A stretch of 64,000 nt of DNA, taken from positions 17,453-81,452 of the forward strand of contig LJZT01000007.1 in assembly GCA_001314905.1 (NCBI GenBank). The letters are read 5' to 3'. The notes beneath the pieces were generated by a model that saw nothing but the letters and a program-made list of their open reading frames with translations, was not told the DNA's origin and did not search any database. The first letter of the stretch is position 1. The number at the start of each line of letters is the position of its first letter. Source of the DNA: Phormidium sp. OSCR. Its GTDB lineage: Bacteria > Cyanobacteriota > Cyanobacteriia > Cyanobacteriales > Geitlerinemataceae. The translations under genes and the position numbers were made by a program. Positions 1-8,544 of this stretch are shown piece after piece.

Positions 1-1
1 G

Positions 2-160
2 ATCGCCCAAGTTGAAGGGGCCACCTATCTCAACCTCTATCCCCTATTTAGCAACGAAGCCGGTTATCTCAAAGCCGAGTTCACCACCGATGGACTACAC
101 CTGAATGAACAGGGATATGAACTCTGGCGTATGGCTTTGATTATTGCGGAGACGTTGTGA
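2..160 (+). CDS. SGNH/GDSL-type hydrolase, C-terminal fragment (cut by window edge)
   Basis: Only the last 52 codons are in the window, read in frame from base 2 to the TGA at 158-160. The fragment contains D-G-L-H-L-N followed by G-Y-x-x-W. This matches block V of SGNH/GDSL esterases, where the Asp and His complete the catalytic triad (family knowledge). The segment before it (YLNLYPLF) also fits that family. Substrate and localisation cannot be judged because the N-terminus and nucleophile Ser lie outside the window. A heptamer repeat array starts at the base after the stop codon. Confidence 0.7.
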   Translation: MAQVEGATYLNLYPLFSNEAGYLKAEFTTDGLHLNEQGYELWRMALIIAETL

Positions 161-267
161 AATAGGGAATAGGGAATAGTGAATAGTGAATAGTGAATAG
201 TGAATAGGGATAACCCACCCCTGGCCTCTCGCAAGCAAGAGGGGAAGGGAATCGGGAATAGGGAATT
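161..267. repeat. Composite repeat copy: GAATAGT/GAATAGG heptamers plus GC-rich core
   Basis: Bases 161-209 are a tandem array of heptamers of the type GAATAGG/GAATAGT. Bases 210-247 are a divergent copy of the GC-rich core (reverse orientation: ATAACCCACCCC, then an imperfect CCTCTcgcaagcaAGAGG hairpin), and 248-267 return to GAATAGG-like units. The copy fills most of the gap between the SGNH gene and ispH. It is related to the copies near 1.6, 13.3, 14.3, 23.2, 26.9 and 31.0 kb. Confidence 0.8.
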
Positions 268-364
268 GCCATAAGCTTCCGTTAACTCGGTACAATGACA
301 CCATCTCGGAAATTTAACCGAAAATTGACCAACTACCGAATCGCCAACCCCCATTCAATTAACT

Positions 365-1579
365 ATGGATACTAAAGCCTTTAAACGTTCCCTGCAAAAA
401 TCAGACAACTATCACCGTCGTGGCTTTGGACATGAGGTTGAAGTTGAAGGACTCCTGCAAACCGAATATCAGAGCGATCTGATTGGTGAGATTCGTGCTA
501 ACCAGAACCGCCTCGAACGAGATCAGGTCACCATTCGTCTAGCTGAGGCCTTTGGCTTTTGTTGGGGAGTTGAGCGGGCCGTGGCGATCGCCTACGAAAC
601 CCGCAGCCACTTCCCCAGTGAGCGGATCTGGATCACCAACGAAATTATCCATAATCCCGGTGTCAACCAACGGCTACGGGAAATGAATGTCGGATTCATC
701 GAAGTGATCGATGGCGAAAAAGACTTTTCCGGCGTTCAAAAAGGCGATGTGGTGATTCTTCCCGCCTTCGGGGCCACGGTTCAAGAAATGCAGCTTCTCG
801 ATGAACGGGGTTGCACCATTGTTGACACCACTTGTCCCTGGGTGTCCAAGGTTTGGAACAGTGTTGAAAAACACAAGCGACGCAACCACACCTCGATTGT
901 TCATGGTAAGTACAAACATGAGGAAACCCTAGCCACCACCTCATTTGCCGAGAAATATCTGGTGGTTTTGAACCTCAAAGAAGCCGAGTATGTGGCCAAC
1001 TACATTCTCCAGGGTGGTGACAAAGCTGAATTTATGGACAAGTTCCAAAACGCCCATTCCGAAGGCTTTGACCCCGATCGCGACCTCGATTGTGTGGGAA
1101 TTGCCAATCAAACCACGATGCTGAAAAGCGAAACGGAACAAATTGGCAAACTCTTCGAGCGCACCATGTTACAAAAATATGGGCCAACGGAGTTAAACCA
1201 GCATTTCATGTCGTTTAATACCATCTGTGATGCCACCCAAGAGCGTCAAGATGCCATGTTGCAATTAGTAGAAGAAGACTTGGATTTGATTGTGGTCATT
1301 GGCGGTTTTAACTCGTCTAATACCACTCATTTACAAGAGATTGCGATCGAGCGAGAGATTCCTTCCTATCACATCGATTCTGCCGATCGCATTGGCCCAG
1401 GAAATCGCATTGAACATAAACCCTTGGAACAGGATGAACTAGAAATCACCGACAATTGGCTTCCCGAGGGTCATCTCGTCGTGGGGATTACCTCGGGGGC
1501 CTCAACGCCGGATAAATCCGTCGAAGAGACGATTGAAAAAATCCTACATCTCAAAGCCAGGGTTGCTGTTAATCGTTAA
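365..1579 (+). CDS. ispH: 4-hydroxy-3-methylbut-2-enyl diphosphate reductase
   Basis: IspH catalyses the last step of the MEP isoprenoid pathway, converting HMBPP to IPP and DMAPP with a 4Fe-4S cluster in the cytosol. The 404-residue length matches the long cyanobacterial/plant form. The three cluster cysteines are visible in [11 protein letters not shown], in [11 protein letters not shown] and in [11 protein letters not shown]. The C-terminal [10 protein letters not shown] signature is intact. The ATG at 365 follows an AT-rich leader without an obvious Shine-Dalgarno sequence, which is common in cyanobacteria. The gene stands alone: a composite repeat lies upstream and a second one just downstream. 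The products would feed carotenoid, phytol and quinone synthesis. Confidence 0.97.
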   Translation: MDTKAFKRSLQKSDNYHRRGFGHEVEVEGLLQTEYQSDLIGEIRANQNRLERDQVTIRLAEAFGFCWGVERAVAIAYETRSHFPSERIWITNEIIHNPGVNQRLREMNVGFIEVIDGEKDFSGVQKGDVVILPAFGATVQEMQLLDERGCTIVDTTCPWVSKVWNSVEKHKRRNHTSIVHGKYKHEETLATTSFAEKYLVVLNLKEAEYVANYILQGGDKAEFMDKFQNAHSEGFDPDRDLDCVGIANQTTMLKSETEQIGKLFERTMLQKYGPTELNQHFMSFNTICDATQERQDAMLQLVEEDLDLIVVIGGFNSSNTTHLQEIAIEREIPSYHIDSADRIGPGNRIEHKPLEQDELEITDNWLPEGHLVVGITSGASTPDKSVEETIEKILHLKARVAVNR

Positions 1580-1612
1580 TTGTTAATCACAATTTAGGAA
1601 ACAGCAGGTGAT

Positions 1613-1680
1613 ATTCCCTGTTCCCTGTTCCCTTCCCCTCCTGGGAGGGGCCAGGGGTGGGTTATCCGGTGTTCCCTAGT
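1613..1680. repeat. Composite repeat copy: GTTCCCT heptamers plus GC-rich core
   Basis: GTTCCCT-type heptamers at 1613-1632 lead into a core at 1633-1665, containing the palindrome CCCCTCCTGGGAGGGG and then GGGGTGGGTTAT. More TTCCCT units follow. The copy lies between the convergent ispH and DUF1822 genes, and its hairpin could double as a terminator (inference). Confidence 0.8.
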
Positions 1681-1685
1681 CCCTC

Positions 1686-2675
1686 CTAAAATGAAAATGT
1701 CTCAACTAAACTTACTGTATTTCGTTGTAGCTTTAGTTTGAAAACTTCTTCGGGTTCAACACTAAACTCTAAACGTAATACCGAGGTTCCGCGAGCCTGA
1801 GTTTGCATGATAACCGTATCCATGTCATCAAGAATCATCAGACTTAAATCCGAAGGAAGAGCAGCACCTAGGGGGGGGATAAGTCGGACTCGCACATCAA
1901 TTTCTTCGTCACTGAGAGGATAGACACCTACTTCTAGAGCGATGGTATGTCCATCACTAAATTGAAGACGCTTGGCTCGTTGAATCGTCGGTTGAGTTGA
2001 GGGAGTGCGGAAGGCGATCGCCGCAACCTGTGCCGTATCTTGAGTCATAAATTCCGCAGATAGAGGCTCCCAATCCGGAGTAAACTGATCCGCAAACCAG
2101 TCCCGCAAACAAATCAAAGATGTCGGGGTTAAGGCGTTTTTTAAAACAACAAAAAGCCGCTCAAGGCTCTGCCAGTTGTCCAGAGTTGTTAACTCTGATG
2201 ATAAGGTTTTGCGGAAGCCAAGAAGATACGCTTCTTCCTCAGTTGGACTAAAGCCAACAGCCACATAGCCGAGGCGATTGTTTAAGGCTTCGGAAGAGGT
2301 TTGTACGGTTAATGTTTTAGGGTGATTATAGACGAGATCTAAGTTGGCGATCGCCGGCTCAACTAAAACACATTCTAACCCTGCCAATCCAGGAATTGGG
2401 AGTTCAGCGACATCAGCCAGTAATTGCTCAATAGGATGGCAAAATCCACTGGCTGTTACATCTGTTGTAATCCCCATACAATCCGTATAAAAATGGACAG
2501 CATAGAGCGCCAAAACCTGGCGATAGATACGTTTCGCCTTAGCAGAATTGGAGTATCGTTGACTACAGCTGGTCGCCACCTGGCGCTGCTGTTGGGTCAA
2601 CGGAACGGTAAATATCAGATTCGTTGTCATTGGGTTAACAGACTCGTGTTCGAGGTTGCCAAAATTAAAAATCAT
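1686..2675 (-). CDS. DUF1822 family protein
   Basis: This 329-residue protein resembles the cyanobacterial DUF1822 family. Characteristic features are an N-terminal FTVPLTQQQRQVA segment, the YRQVLALYAVHFYTDCMGI stretch, and a C-terminal beta-rich part with Q-L-x-F-x-D-G. No enzymatic motif is visible and the family function is unknown to me. The ATG at 2675 overlaps the TGA of the upstream sigma-like gene in an ATGA motif. That fixes the start and implies translational coupling. An internal Met at residue 16 (MTTNLIF) is the alternative start. DUF1822 genes often sit beside sigma-like genes in cyanobacteria, so a joint regulatory role is plausible but unproven. Confidence 0.8.
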   Translation of the reverse strand: MIFNFGNLEHESVNPMTTNLIFTVPLTQQQRQVATSCSQRYSNSAKAKRIYRQVLALYAVHFYTDCMGITTDVTASGFCHPIEQLLADVAELPIPGLAGLECVLVEPAIANLDLVYNHPKTLTVQTSSEALNNRLGYVAVGFSPTEEEAYLLGFRKTLSSELTTLDNWQSLERLFVVLKNALTPTSLICLRDWFADQFTPDWEPLSAEFMTQDTAQVAAIAFRTPSTQPTIQRAKRLQFSDGHTIALEVGVYPLSDEEIDVRVRLIPPLGAALPSDLSLMILDDMDTVIMQTQARGTSVLRLEFSVEPEEVFKLKLQRNTVSLVETFSF

Positions 2676-3322
2676 AATGAGTGGGTCTTGCGAATTGAGG
2701 TTTCAATATAGGGTGCAAGGCGACGCAGAGAGGTGTGATAAAACGTGCTTAGAGTTGACATTTTAATTGAAAACTCTGCCGATATCTCTTGCCATTGATA
2801 GCCATCCAACCGTCTTAAGACCAGTTTCTGAAAGTTGACTTCAGGATATTTAGGCAGACAGCATTCTCGAAATAAGCCATCAACATCATCCTCAAGACAT
2901 TCACGAACCAACTCAGATAAAAAGGGTTTGTCATCTCCCAACACTATAGCCCATTGTGATTTTGAGACCAGGCGTTCCTCAAACGGCTCCATCACAACCG
3001 GTTTATTGTTTCTCCTTCTTTGGTCCGATACCTCTCGAAAAAAACGGCGTTCCAATAGCATATTGGCCCATCGCATTACCGAGGCTAACTTGATGTCATA
3101 CTCATCAATCGATCTACAAATGTAGTAAAACAAACTTTGTAGAGCTTCAGCGCGGTAATCGTGATATCGATCCGGAGATAAGCCAATTCCAGAAGGATAG
3201 ATCAGACGACCCGAATGAATCATTCCGTTAATGAGTCGAGTCAGTGCAACCTGTCGAGCCTGGCTTCCGGGAGGGTTCCCTTGTGCGTCTAAAGCGAGTT
3301 CATTCAACTGTTCGTCATCCAT
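2672..3322 (-). CDS. Sigma-70-like regulatory protein (cyanobacterial type)
   Basis: A 216-residue protein, rich in charged helices. Residues about 85-120 (YICRSIDEYD..VMRWANMLLERRFFREVSDQRRR) resemble region 2 of divergent sigma-70 family proteins. The C-terminal GYQWQEISAEFSIKMSTLSTFYHTSLRRL segment looks like a helix-turn-helix of region 4. I assign it to the sigma-like proteins that accompany DUF1822 in cyanobacteria; true sigma activity is not shown by sequence alone. It is the first gene of a two-gene unit coupled through ATGA to the DUF1822 gene. It diverges from a lipoprotein gene, with a 323-bp region between them. Confidence 0.6.
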   Translation of the reverse strand: MDDEQLNELALDAQGNPPGSQARQVALTRLINGMIHSGRLIYPSGIGLSPDRYHDYRAEALQSLFYYICRSIDEYDIKLASVMRWANMLLERRFFREVSDQRRRNNKPVVMEPFEERLVSKSQWAIVLGDDKPFLSELVRECLEDDVDGLFRECCLPKYPEVNFQKLVLRRLDGYQWQEISAEFSIKMSTLSTFYHTSLRRLAPYIETSIRKTHSL

Positions 3323-3645
3323 AGTTGGGGTCTATCGGACGCCTGGGAGTCACAGCAGACACCGCAAATCTCTAACTCAAAGACCAATTCGATGAGTTAT
3401 GGGATTCCTCGGCGGACTATGACATTTGTCGAGATTCTCTGGGGTGTTCCTAAATCTGTCGCTTTCAGAGGACGATTTTTACGGGAATCCGAGAAAATTG
3501 TTACAAAAATTCATAAATCCTGATGCAAAGTTGTAGGTCGAGGTGGCGGGAATGCTAGGCTAAATGGGGATTTAGGGAAAATACAGAAAATTATCCGTAA
3601 ATTTTATTGACATTTATATTTTTTTGTGCTAAAGGAGGCATATCA
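3323..3645. other. Divergent intergenic region, no gene seen
   Basis: These 323 bp separate the minus-strand sigma-like gene from the plus-strand lipoprotein gene and must hold both promoters. The part nearest the lipoprotein gene is AT-rich. A strong Shine-Dalgarno, AAAGGAGG, at 3631-3638 lies 7 bases before the ATG at 3646 and decides that start over an in-frame upstream candidate at 3607. I see no further gene or clear operator. Confidence 0.6.
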
Positions 3646-4431
3646 ATGAGACAAATTTCGGTTCAAAAGACTCAAATAAGGACTCAACTCTGGCTGTTGG
3701 CGATCGCCAGTCCCTTAATTCTGCTCAACGGTTGTCAGACCCCATCGTCGGGGAATCTCTCCCAGGACACCCCAACCCCCGAAGTACAGGAAGACTCCCG
3801 TAATTCCCAAACCGAGCCAGCCTCGCAAACCGCACTCAACACCCCCGTTAGTGAGGAGTCCCCAGAGGAATTGTTAGCCGAGTCCTCATCCGACAATCAG
3901 GAGCCACCCCTGACAGACGTAGCCGAGGGAGTGACAGACTCGAATCCAAACTCCAATCCGGAAACAGCAGAACCTGCACCCCTATTTTCCGAGGTTCTGC
4001 AACAGGTAAAATCTACCACCGAGATTCCGATTCGGCTTCCGAGCGAGATTCCCCTGACTGACCATGACGAACTTCCCATCTACGTCGAAGCCGAAGCTGA
4101 CGCAGACAGCTACCAAATCTATCTATCCCTCGCTCCCGACTGTCGAGGCGCCACCGCCTGTTCCTATGGCTTCTTCGCCGCCAGACGCACCACAGAAGAC
4201 GACTATTACGGAGTCGGGGAAGAGTTCCAAGAGAGCATTCCCCTCGATAACGGACTCACAGGGGACTTTAACCCCATGATGTGTGGTGCATCCTGTTCCC
4301 CCCCAGTCATTGAATGGTCCCAGGAGGGAGTTCGCTATCGTATTGCACTCAAAGGCGTGAGCGGCGATGACGAGGCGGCCTTAGATAGCTTACAAGCCTT
4401 AGCCAACTCGGCGATCGCCACTCAACCCTAA
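3646..4431 (+). CDS. Putative lipoprotein of unknown function
   Basis: A 261-residue exported protein. A short positively charged N-terminus and hydrophobic stretch end in the lipobox LLNGC, so signal peptidase II processing and lipid anchoring are predicted. A Ser/Thr/Pro/Glu-rich low-complexity linker follows (about residues 28-110). The C-terminal folded part (about 120-255) contains C-R-G-A-T-A-C-S-Y-G and, further on, M-M-C-G-A-S-C-S-P-P, and may be stabilised by disulfides. I do not recognise the C-terminal domain. The ATG at 3646 is chosen because of the AAAGGAGG just upstream. It faces the RTX genes tail-to-tail, 18 bases apart. Confidence 0.75.
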   Translation: MRQISVQKTQIRTQLWLLAIASPLILLNGCQTPSSGNLSQDTPTPEVQEDSRNSQTEPASQTALNTPVSEESPEELLAESSSDNQEPPLTDVAEGVTDSNPNSNPETAEPAPLFSEVLQQVKSTTEIPIRLPSEIPLTDHDELPIYVEAEADADSYQIYLSLAPDCRGATACSYGFFAARRTTEDDYYGVGEEFQESIPLDNGLTGDFNPMMCGASCSPPVIEWSQEGVRYRIALKGVSGDDEAALDSLQALANSAIATQP

Positions 4432-4449
4432 CCCGTCATCCCAAACCCG

Positions 4450-6009
4450 TCACGATGTCCAGCCAACAGCAGATGTACTCACCACCTGAGTCAAATCCGG
4501 GGTAATCTCGACCGTGTAATCAAACGGAGACTCAAGGCTCGTATCAACGCGAGTCATCGCCGAACCGTCAGGATTGCGGGGACTGAAAAAGGACTCCGCA
4601 CTGACGACGAGATTTCCCGCATCGTTACTGGTAATATCCGTCACCGTCAGGGTGTTGCTATTCCCATTACTCAACACCGCCGAGAGATAGGCTGCATCCA
4701 CGAGATCCCCCGTGGCGGGGTCAATGCGACCTAACACCCCGACTTTCGCACCCCCACCGGCGCCATAACTCCTGAGCCAGTTCTGAGTCGCATCTCCCGA
4801 GGCTCGTCGCCAATCCTCACTGGGAGTTCCTTGAGTTCCATCGGTACTAAAGACACCATAGAGACGGGTTCCATCCCAGAACAATCCCAAACCCCGTCCA
4901 TCAGCACCCGTGGACTCATAATCAGTGCGAACCCAGTTGTTATCGGGGTTTTCACTATCAAAACTGGCAATAATCGGGTCTTGGTTATTGCCAGTTTCCT
5001 GCCAGAATCCAATATAAATCGTTTGACTTCCCAGAGTTAGGCGTTGTGCATCCGAGGCGGCGATGGTGGCTTCGTCGGTGTTGGGAGTAAACTGGACTGC
5101 ACTAGAACTAATGGCCGCTGGGAGAGGAGAGAGGGGGTCATCGGGAGTATCATCTGCGAGTCCCAAATCGGGGTCGTTGTCGAGATCGAAATCGAAGTCC
5201 AGCAAATCCGGTTCATCCGTATCTACATTGATATCGAGTTGAACAGCGGGGTCACTGATATCGTTGAGAATTGCCAGAAAGTCCCCACTGGTGCGATCGC
5301 GAATCACCGTATCGCCAGCAAACTCCCCCTCACCCGCCAGAAACTCCAGACGCTCTGGGGTCAATCCTTCAAACAAGGCCAAAGAATCCTGATTCGGCGT
5401 ATAGTCGACAATCAAATCCGCCTGAGCGAGTTCAGAATTTCCCATCCCTGGCCTGAGAACAAAGGTATTCGCACCCTCTCCCCCAATCAAAGTATCAGAA
5501 CCCGAACCACTATCGAGAGTATCATTACCCAAATCCCCACTCAGGAGATGATTCCCCGCCTCAGCCAAAAGCCAATCATCTCCCTGGCCACCATAGAGAC
5601 TATCCTCTCCTGACCCCGCATAGAGGGTATCATTTCCCTGATTACCAAACAAGAAATTCTCACCCTGGCGACCTTGAATCAAATCATCATCCGCCGCACC
5701 CACCAGAGTATCGTTACCGGCACCACCTCGTAGAGTATCATTACCAAAATCGCCACTGAGCAGGTTATTTCCCACCTGAGCAAAGAGGAGATCGTTATTT
5801 TGTCCCCCATACACCGCATCTTGTCCGTCCCCCGCTGCGAGGACATCATCACCAGTCGCTCCAAATATCCAGTTATCTCCGCCAACTCCGGCGATGGTAT
5901 CAGTTCCCGCCGTTCCCAGAATCAGTTGACTGTCGGAGTTTCCCGCAAAGGGATTATCGCTGTTGTCGAGGGTGACAACAGTCAGGGTGTTGAGATCAAA
6001 TGAAAGCAT
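4450..6009 (-). CDS. RTX (hemolysin-type calcium-binding repeat) protein with conserved C-terminal domain
   Basis: A 519-residue protein. Residues about 25-190 are a run of RTX nonapeptides of the form G-G-x-G-x-D-x-L/I (for example GGAGNDTLVG), which bind calcium in a parallel beta-roll. Between about 190 and 250 is the post-repeat ADLIVDYTPNQDSLALFEGL segment typical of these proteins. An acidic Asp/Leu linker follows. The last ~210 residues form a domain shared with the next gene (about 70-80% identical by eye), containing the NWVRTDYESTGADGRG and VGVLGRIDPATGDL segments. There is no N-terminal signal peptide, so type I secretion is the likely route (family knowledge). It is a tandem duplicate of the gene at 6071-8092, lying 61 bases downstream on the same strand. 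Confidence 0.85.
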   Translation of the reverse strand: MLSFDLNTLTVVTLDNSDNPFAGNSDSQLILGTAGTDTIAGVGGDNWIFGATGDDVLAAGDGQDAVYGGQNNDLLFAQVGNNLLSGDFGNDTLRGGAGNDTLVGAADDDLIQGRQGENFLFGNQGNDTLYAGSGEDSLYGGQGDDWLLAEAGNHLLSGDLGNDTLDSGSGSDTLIGGEGANTFVLRPGMGNSELAQADLIVDYTPNQDSLALFEGLTPERLEFLAGEGEFAGDTVIRDRTSGDFLAILNDISDPAVQLDINVDTDEPDLLDFDFDLDNDPDLGLADDTPDDPLSPLPAAISSSAVQFTPNTDEATIAASDAQRLTLGSQTIYIGFWQETGNNQDPIIASFDSENPDNNWVRTDYESTGADGRGLGLFWDGTRLYGVFSTDGTQGTPSEDWRRASGDATQNWLRSYGAGGGAKVGVLGRIDPATGDLVDAAYLSAVLSNGNSNTLTVTDITSNDAGNLVVSAESFFSPRNPDGSAMTRVDTSLESPFDYTVEITPDLTQVVSTSAVGWTS

Positions 6010-6070
6010 AGGAGTTTACGCTGAATTAAGAGGTAGATGCACAGCCACAGAGGCTAAACCGCAGTCTAAC

Positions 6071-8092
6071 TTATTCCCAACCCACCGCAGAAGTGCTAAT
6101 GACAGTCTTGAGATCGGAGGTCATCTCAACGGTGTAGTCAAAGGGAGAACCGGAGCTAGTATCGACAGCAGTCATGCGAGAACCATCGGGATTACGGGGA
6201 CTGAACCAGGATTTCGCACTCACCACGAGATTTCCAGCTTCATTAGTAGTAACATCGGTAATTTCCAGGCTGTTGCTTTCCCCATTGCTTTTCCGAGCCG
6301 AGAGATAGGCTGCATCGAGGAGTTCTCCGCTACTGGGGTCAATTCGACCTAAAACTCCTACTTTTGCACCCCCACCTGAACCATAATTGCGTAGCCAGCT
6401 TTGGGTGACATCTCCCGAGGCTCGTCGCCAGTCTTCACTGGTGCTTCCTTGGGTTCCATCGGTTGCAAAGACTCCATAGAGACTGGTTCCATCCCAGAAC
6501 AGTCCGTAGCCGCGTCCATCGGCTCCGGTAGCTTCATAATCGGTGCGAACCCAGTTGTTGTCAGGGTTTTCGCTGTCGAAGCTGGCGATGATGGGGTCTT
6601 GGTTGTTACCTCCTTTTTGCCATACGCCAATGTAAATGGTTTGGCTTCCTAGGGTGATGTGGGGTACGTCTGATGCGGCGAGGGTGGCTTCATCGGTGTC
6701 AGGATCGAATTTTTTGACGCTCGATGTAATCACCGCCGGGATGGGAGTTTCTTCTTCTACAGGAGTTTCTTCTTCAACTGGGGTTTCTTCCTCAACTGGG
6801 GTTTCCTCCTCGACGGGAGTTTCTTCCTCAACTGGGGTTTCCTCTTCTACAGGAGTTTCTTCCTCGACGGGAGTTTCTTCTTCTACAGGAGTTTCTTCCT
6901 CAACTGGGGTTTCTTCCTCAACGGGAGTTTCTTCCTCAACTGGGGTTTCCTCCTCAACGGGGGTTTCTTCCTCAACGGGGGTTTCTTCTTCTACAGGAGT
7001 CTCCGCAACGGGAGGTTCTTCGAGTTCAGGTTCAGACTGAATCTCCTCTGACGCGATATCTTCGTCCATTCCCACATCCAGATTGGGAGCATCGAGATCG
7101 CTTTCCATCTGAATCTCTAAAGGATTGCTAACTTGCTTGAGAATAGCAAGATAGTCTCCTGTTTGACGATCGCGAATCAACGTATCCCCCAAATAATCGC
7201 CATCACCGGCCAGGAACTCCAGGCGATCGCCATGCAAGCCTCCCATCAACAACAGAGAATCCTCAGTGGTCTGAAAATCAGCAATCACATCAGCATCCGA
7301 GACATTCATCCCCCCAATATTGGACGTTAAAACAAAGATATCTTGTCCAACTCCCCCATGCAGGGTATTCTCTCCTCGACTTCCATAGAGAGTATCATCC
7401 CCCAAATCACCATAAATTAGGTCGTCTCCCAACCCTCCCATGAGGAAATCATTACCATTTTCGCCAAAAACTGTATCATTTCCACGTCCAGCAAAAACCG
7501 TATCATCCCTCTGTCCGCCCAAAATCAAATTATTGCCAGATCTTGCAGAAATATAGTTATTGCCATCTCCGCCATCGAGGGTATCATCGCCTTGTCCACC
7601 GTAGAGAGTATCATCCCCAAAATCGCCGCTGAGTAGGTTATTTCCCCTCTCGGCACGAATCAGGTCATTCCCCTGTCCGCCATACATTGAATCATTGCCA
7701 TTGCCACTGTCAAGAATATCATTACCTTGATTGCCGAACATGATGTTATCGCCATTTCGTCCCTGGATCACATCATCTCCAGCCCCTCCTAGCAGTGTAT
7801 CTTCGCCAAGTCCCCCCGAGAGAGTATCAGCGCCAAAATCGCCACTTAATAGATTATTTCCATCATTGACAAGCAGGACATCATTATGCTGTCCACCATA
7901 AATCACATCATGTCCAGATCCGCCATGAATCACATCTTCACCGACTCCGCCAAACACCCAATTATTGCCACCAACCGCAAAAACTGTGTCGTGACCAATT
8001 CCTGCCACAATCAGTTGATTGTCGCCATTTCCCGTAAATTGGCTCGTGGTGTCATCGAGGCTGACCAGTGCAACAGAATTGAGATCTAACAT
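6071..8092 (-). CDS. RTX protein with PVEEET repeat linker, paralogue of the downstream gene
   Basis: A 673-residue RTX protein. N-terminal calcium-binding nonapeptides run from about residue 20 to 285. They are followed by the VIADFQTTEDSLLL segment, an acidic linker with fourteen consecutive PVEEET hexapeptides (about 365-450), and a C-terminal ~200-residue domain nearly identical to that of its neighbour. I chose the ATG at 8092 because the resulting N-terminus (MLDLNSVALVSLDD) aligns with that of the paralogue (MLSFDLNTLTVVTLDN). The longer frame to 8281 has no homology. Both genes share the context TCCT directly before ATG. Secretion by a type I system and a surface or extracellular role are inferred; no transporter gene lies nearby. 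Confidence 0.85.
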   Translation of the reverse strand: MLDLNSVALVSLDDTTSQFTGNGDNQLIVAGIGHDTVFAVGGNNWVFGGVGEDVIHGGSGHDVIYGGQHNDVLLVNDGNNLLSGDFGADTLSGGLGEDTLLGGAGDDVIQGRNGDNIMFGNQGNDILDSGNGNDSMYGGQGNDLIRAERGNNLLSGDFGDDTLYGGQGDDTLDGGDGNNYISARSGNNLILGGQRDDTVFAGRGNDTVFGENGNDFLMGGLGDDLIYGDLGDDTLYGSRGENTLHGGVGQDIFVLTSNIGGMNVSDADVIADFQTTEDSLLLMGGLHGDRLEFLAGDGDYLGDTLIRDRQTGDYLAILKQVSNPLEIQMESDLDAPNLDVGMDEDIASEEIQSEPELEEPPVAETPVEEETPVEEETPVEEETPVEEETPVEEETPVEEETPVEEETPVEEETPVEEETPVEEETPVEEETPVEEETPVEEETPVEEETPIPAVITSSVKKFDPDTDEATLAASDVPHITLGSQTIYIGVWQKGGNNQDPIIASFDSENPDNNWVRTDYEATGADGRGYGLFWDGTSLYGVFATDGTQGSTSEDWRRASGDVTQSWLRNYGSGGGAKVGVLGRIDPSSGELLDAAYLSARKSNGESNSLEITDVTTNEAGNLVVSAKSWFSPRNPDGSRMTAVDTSSGSPFDYTVEMTSDLKTVISTSAVGWE
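6747..6998. repeat. 14 x 18-bp tandem coding repeat (PVEEET)
   Basis: Fourteen uninterrupted 18-bp units, 252 bp in all, lie inside the RTX gene. On the plus strand each begins GTTTCTTCTTC/CTCC and ends ACAGGA, ACTGGG or ACGGGA. The units differ mostly at synonymous positions, so the hexapeptide PVEEET is invariant while the DNA is not. This suggests an older array maintained by selection or recombination rather than a fresh slippage product. Confidence 0.95.
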
Positions 8093-8544
8093 AGGAATAA
8101 ATCGGTAAACTGCAAAATGTGAACAGTGAATCTTGGTAAAGTCCGGGATATCTAGGTTCCTCAGAGGAGATTCCCGAGAGGTTCTTCTCCTGGTCACTTG
8201 TTTACATTTACAGAGATTCCCAAAATTTGTCCGGAGTTGTAGTCTATTTTTTTGATGTTTTGAAACTGCCAAAATTATCAAAAAAAATTAACTAGAAATA
8301 CTGTTGATTCTCGGTTTGACTTATAAATAACCCACTAAAATTAAGAGGATTCACGGATATTAAATAACAAAAAATCAACTAATCAAAGCTGGGCAAAAAA
8401 CATCAGTAATTGCACGGATTTTTCGGCGATCGCCTCCAAAAGACCACGCAAACGCCGCCAATCCTCCAACCTCGGCCGCGATCGCAGCCCAGACAACTGC
8501 GATACACTGTGGACTCAGTGACCAGTCTGAAGCGAGGAATCCCG
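8093..8544. other. Divergent intergenic region, no gene seen
   Basis: 452 bp between the RTX gene (minus) and speA (plus). The middle (about 8220-8400) is AT-rich and probably holds promoters for both genes. The last 100 bases contain two HIP1-like GCGATCGC/CGCGATCGC sites. I see no convincing small ORF, RNA or terminator. Confidence 0.5.

Noticed and set aside
6747..6998. Possible CRISPR array (regular repeat of 18 bp)
   Set aside because: There are no spacers; units are directly contiguous and in frame within a coding gene.
6636..7040. Plus-strand frame encoding a (GVSSST)n protein
   Set aside because: It is the antisense of the PVEEET repeat inside the RTX gene; an 18-bp repeat without stops opens several frames automatically.
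8093..8281. N-terminal extension of the RTX protein to 8281
   Set aside because: The extra 63 residues have no counterpart in the paralogue and include cysteine/arginine-rich non-coding-like sequence; the ATG at 8092 aligns the two proteins.
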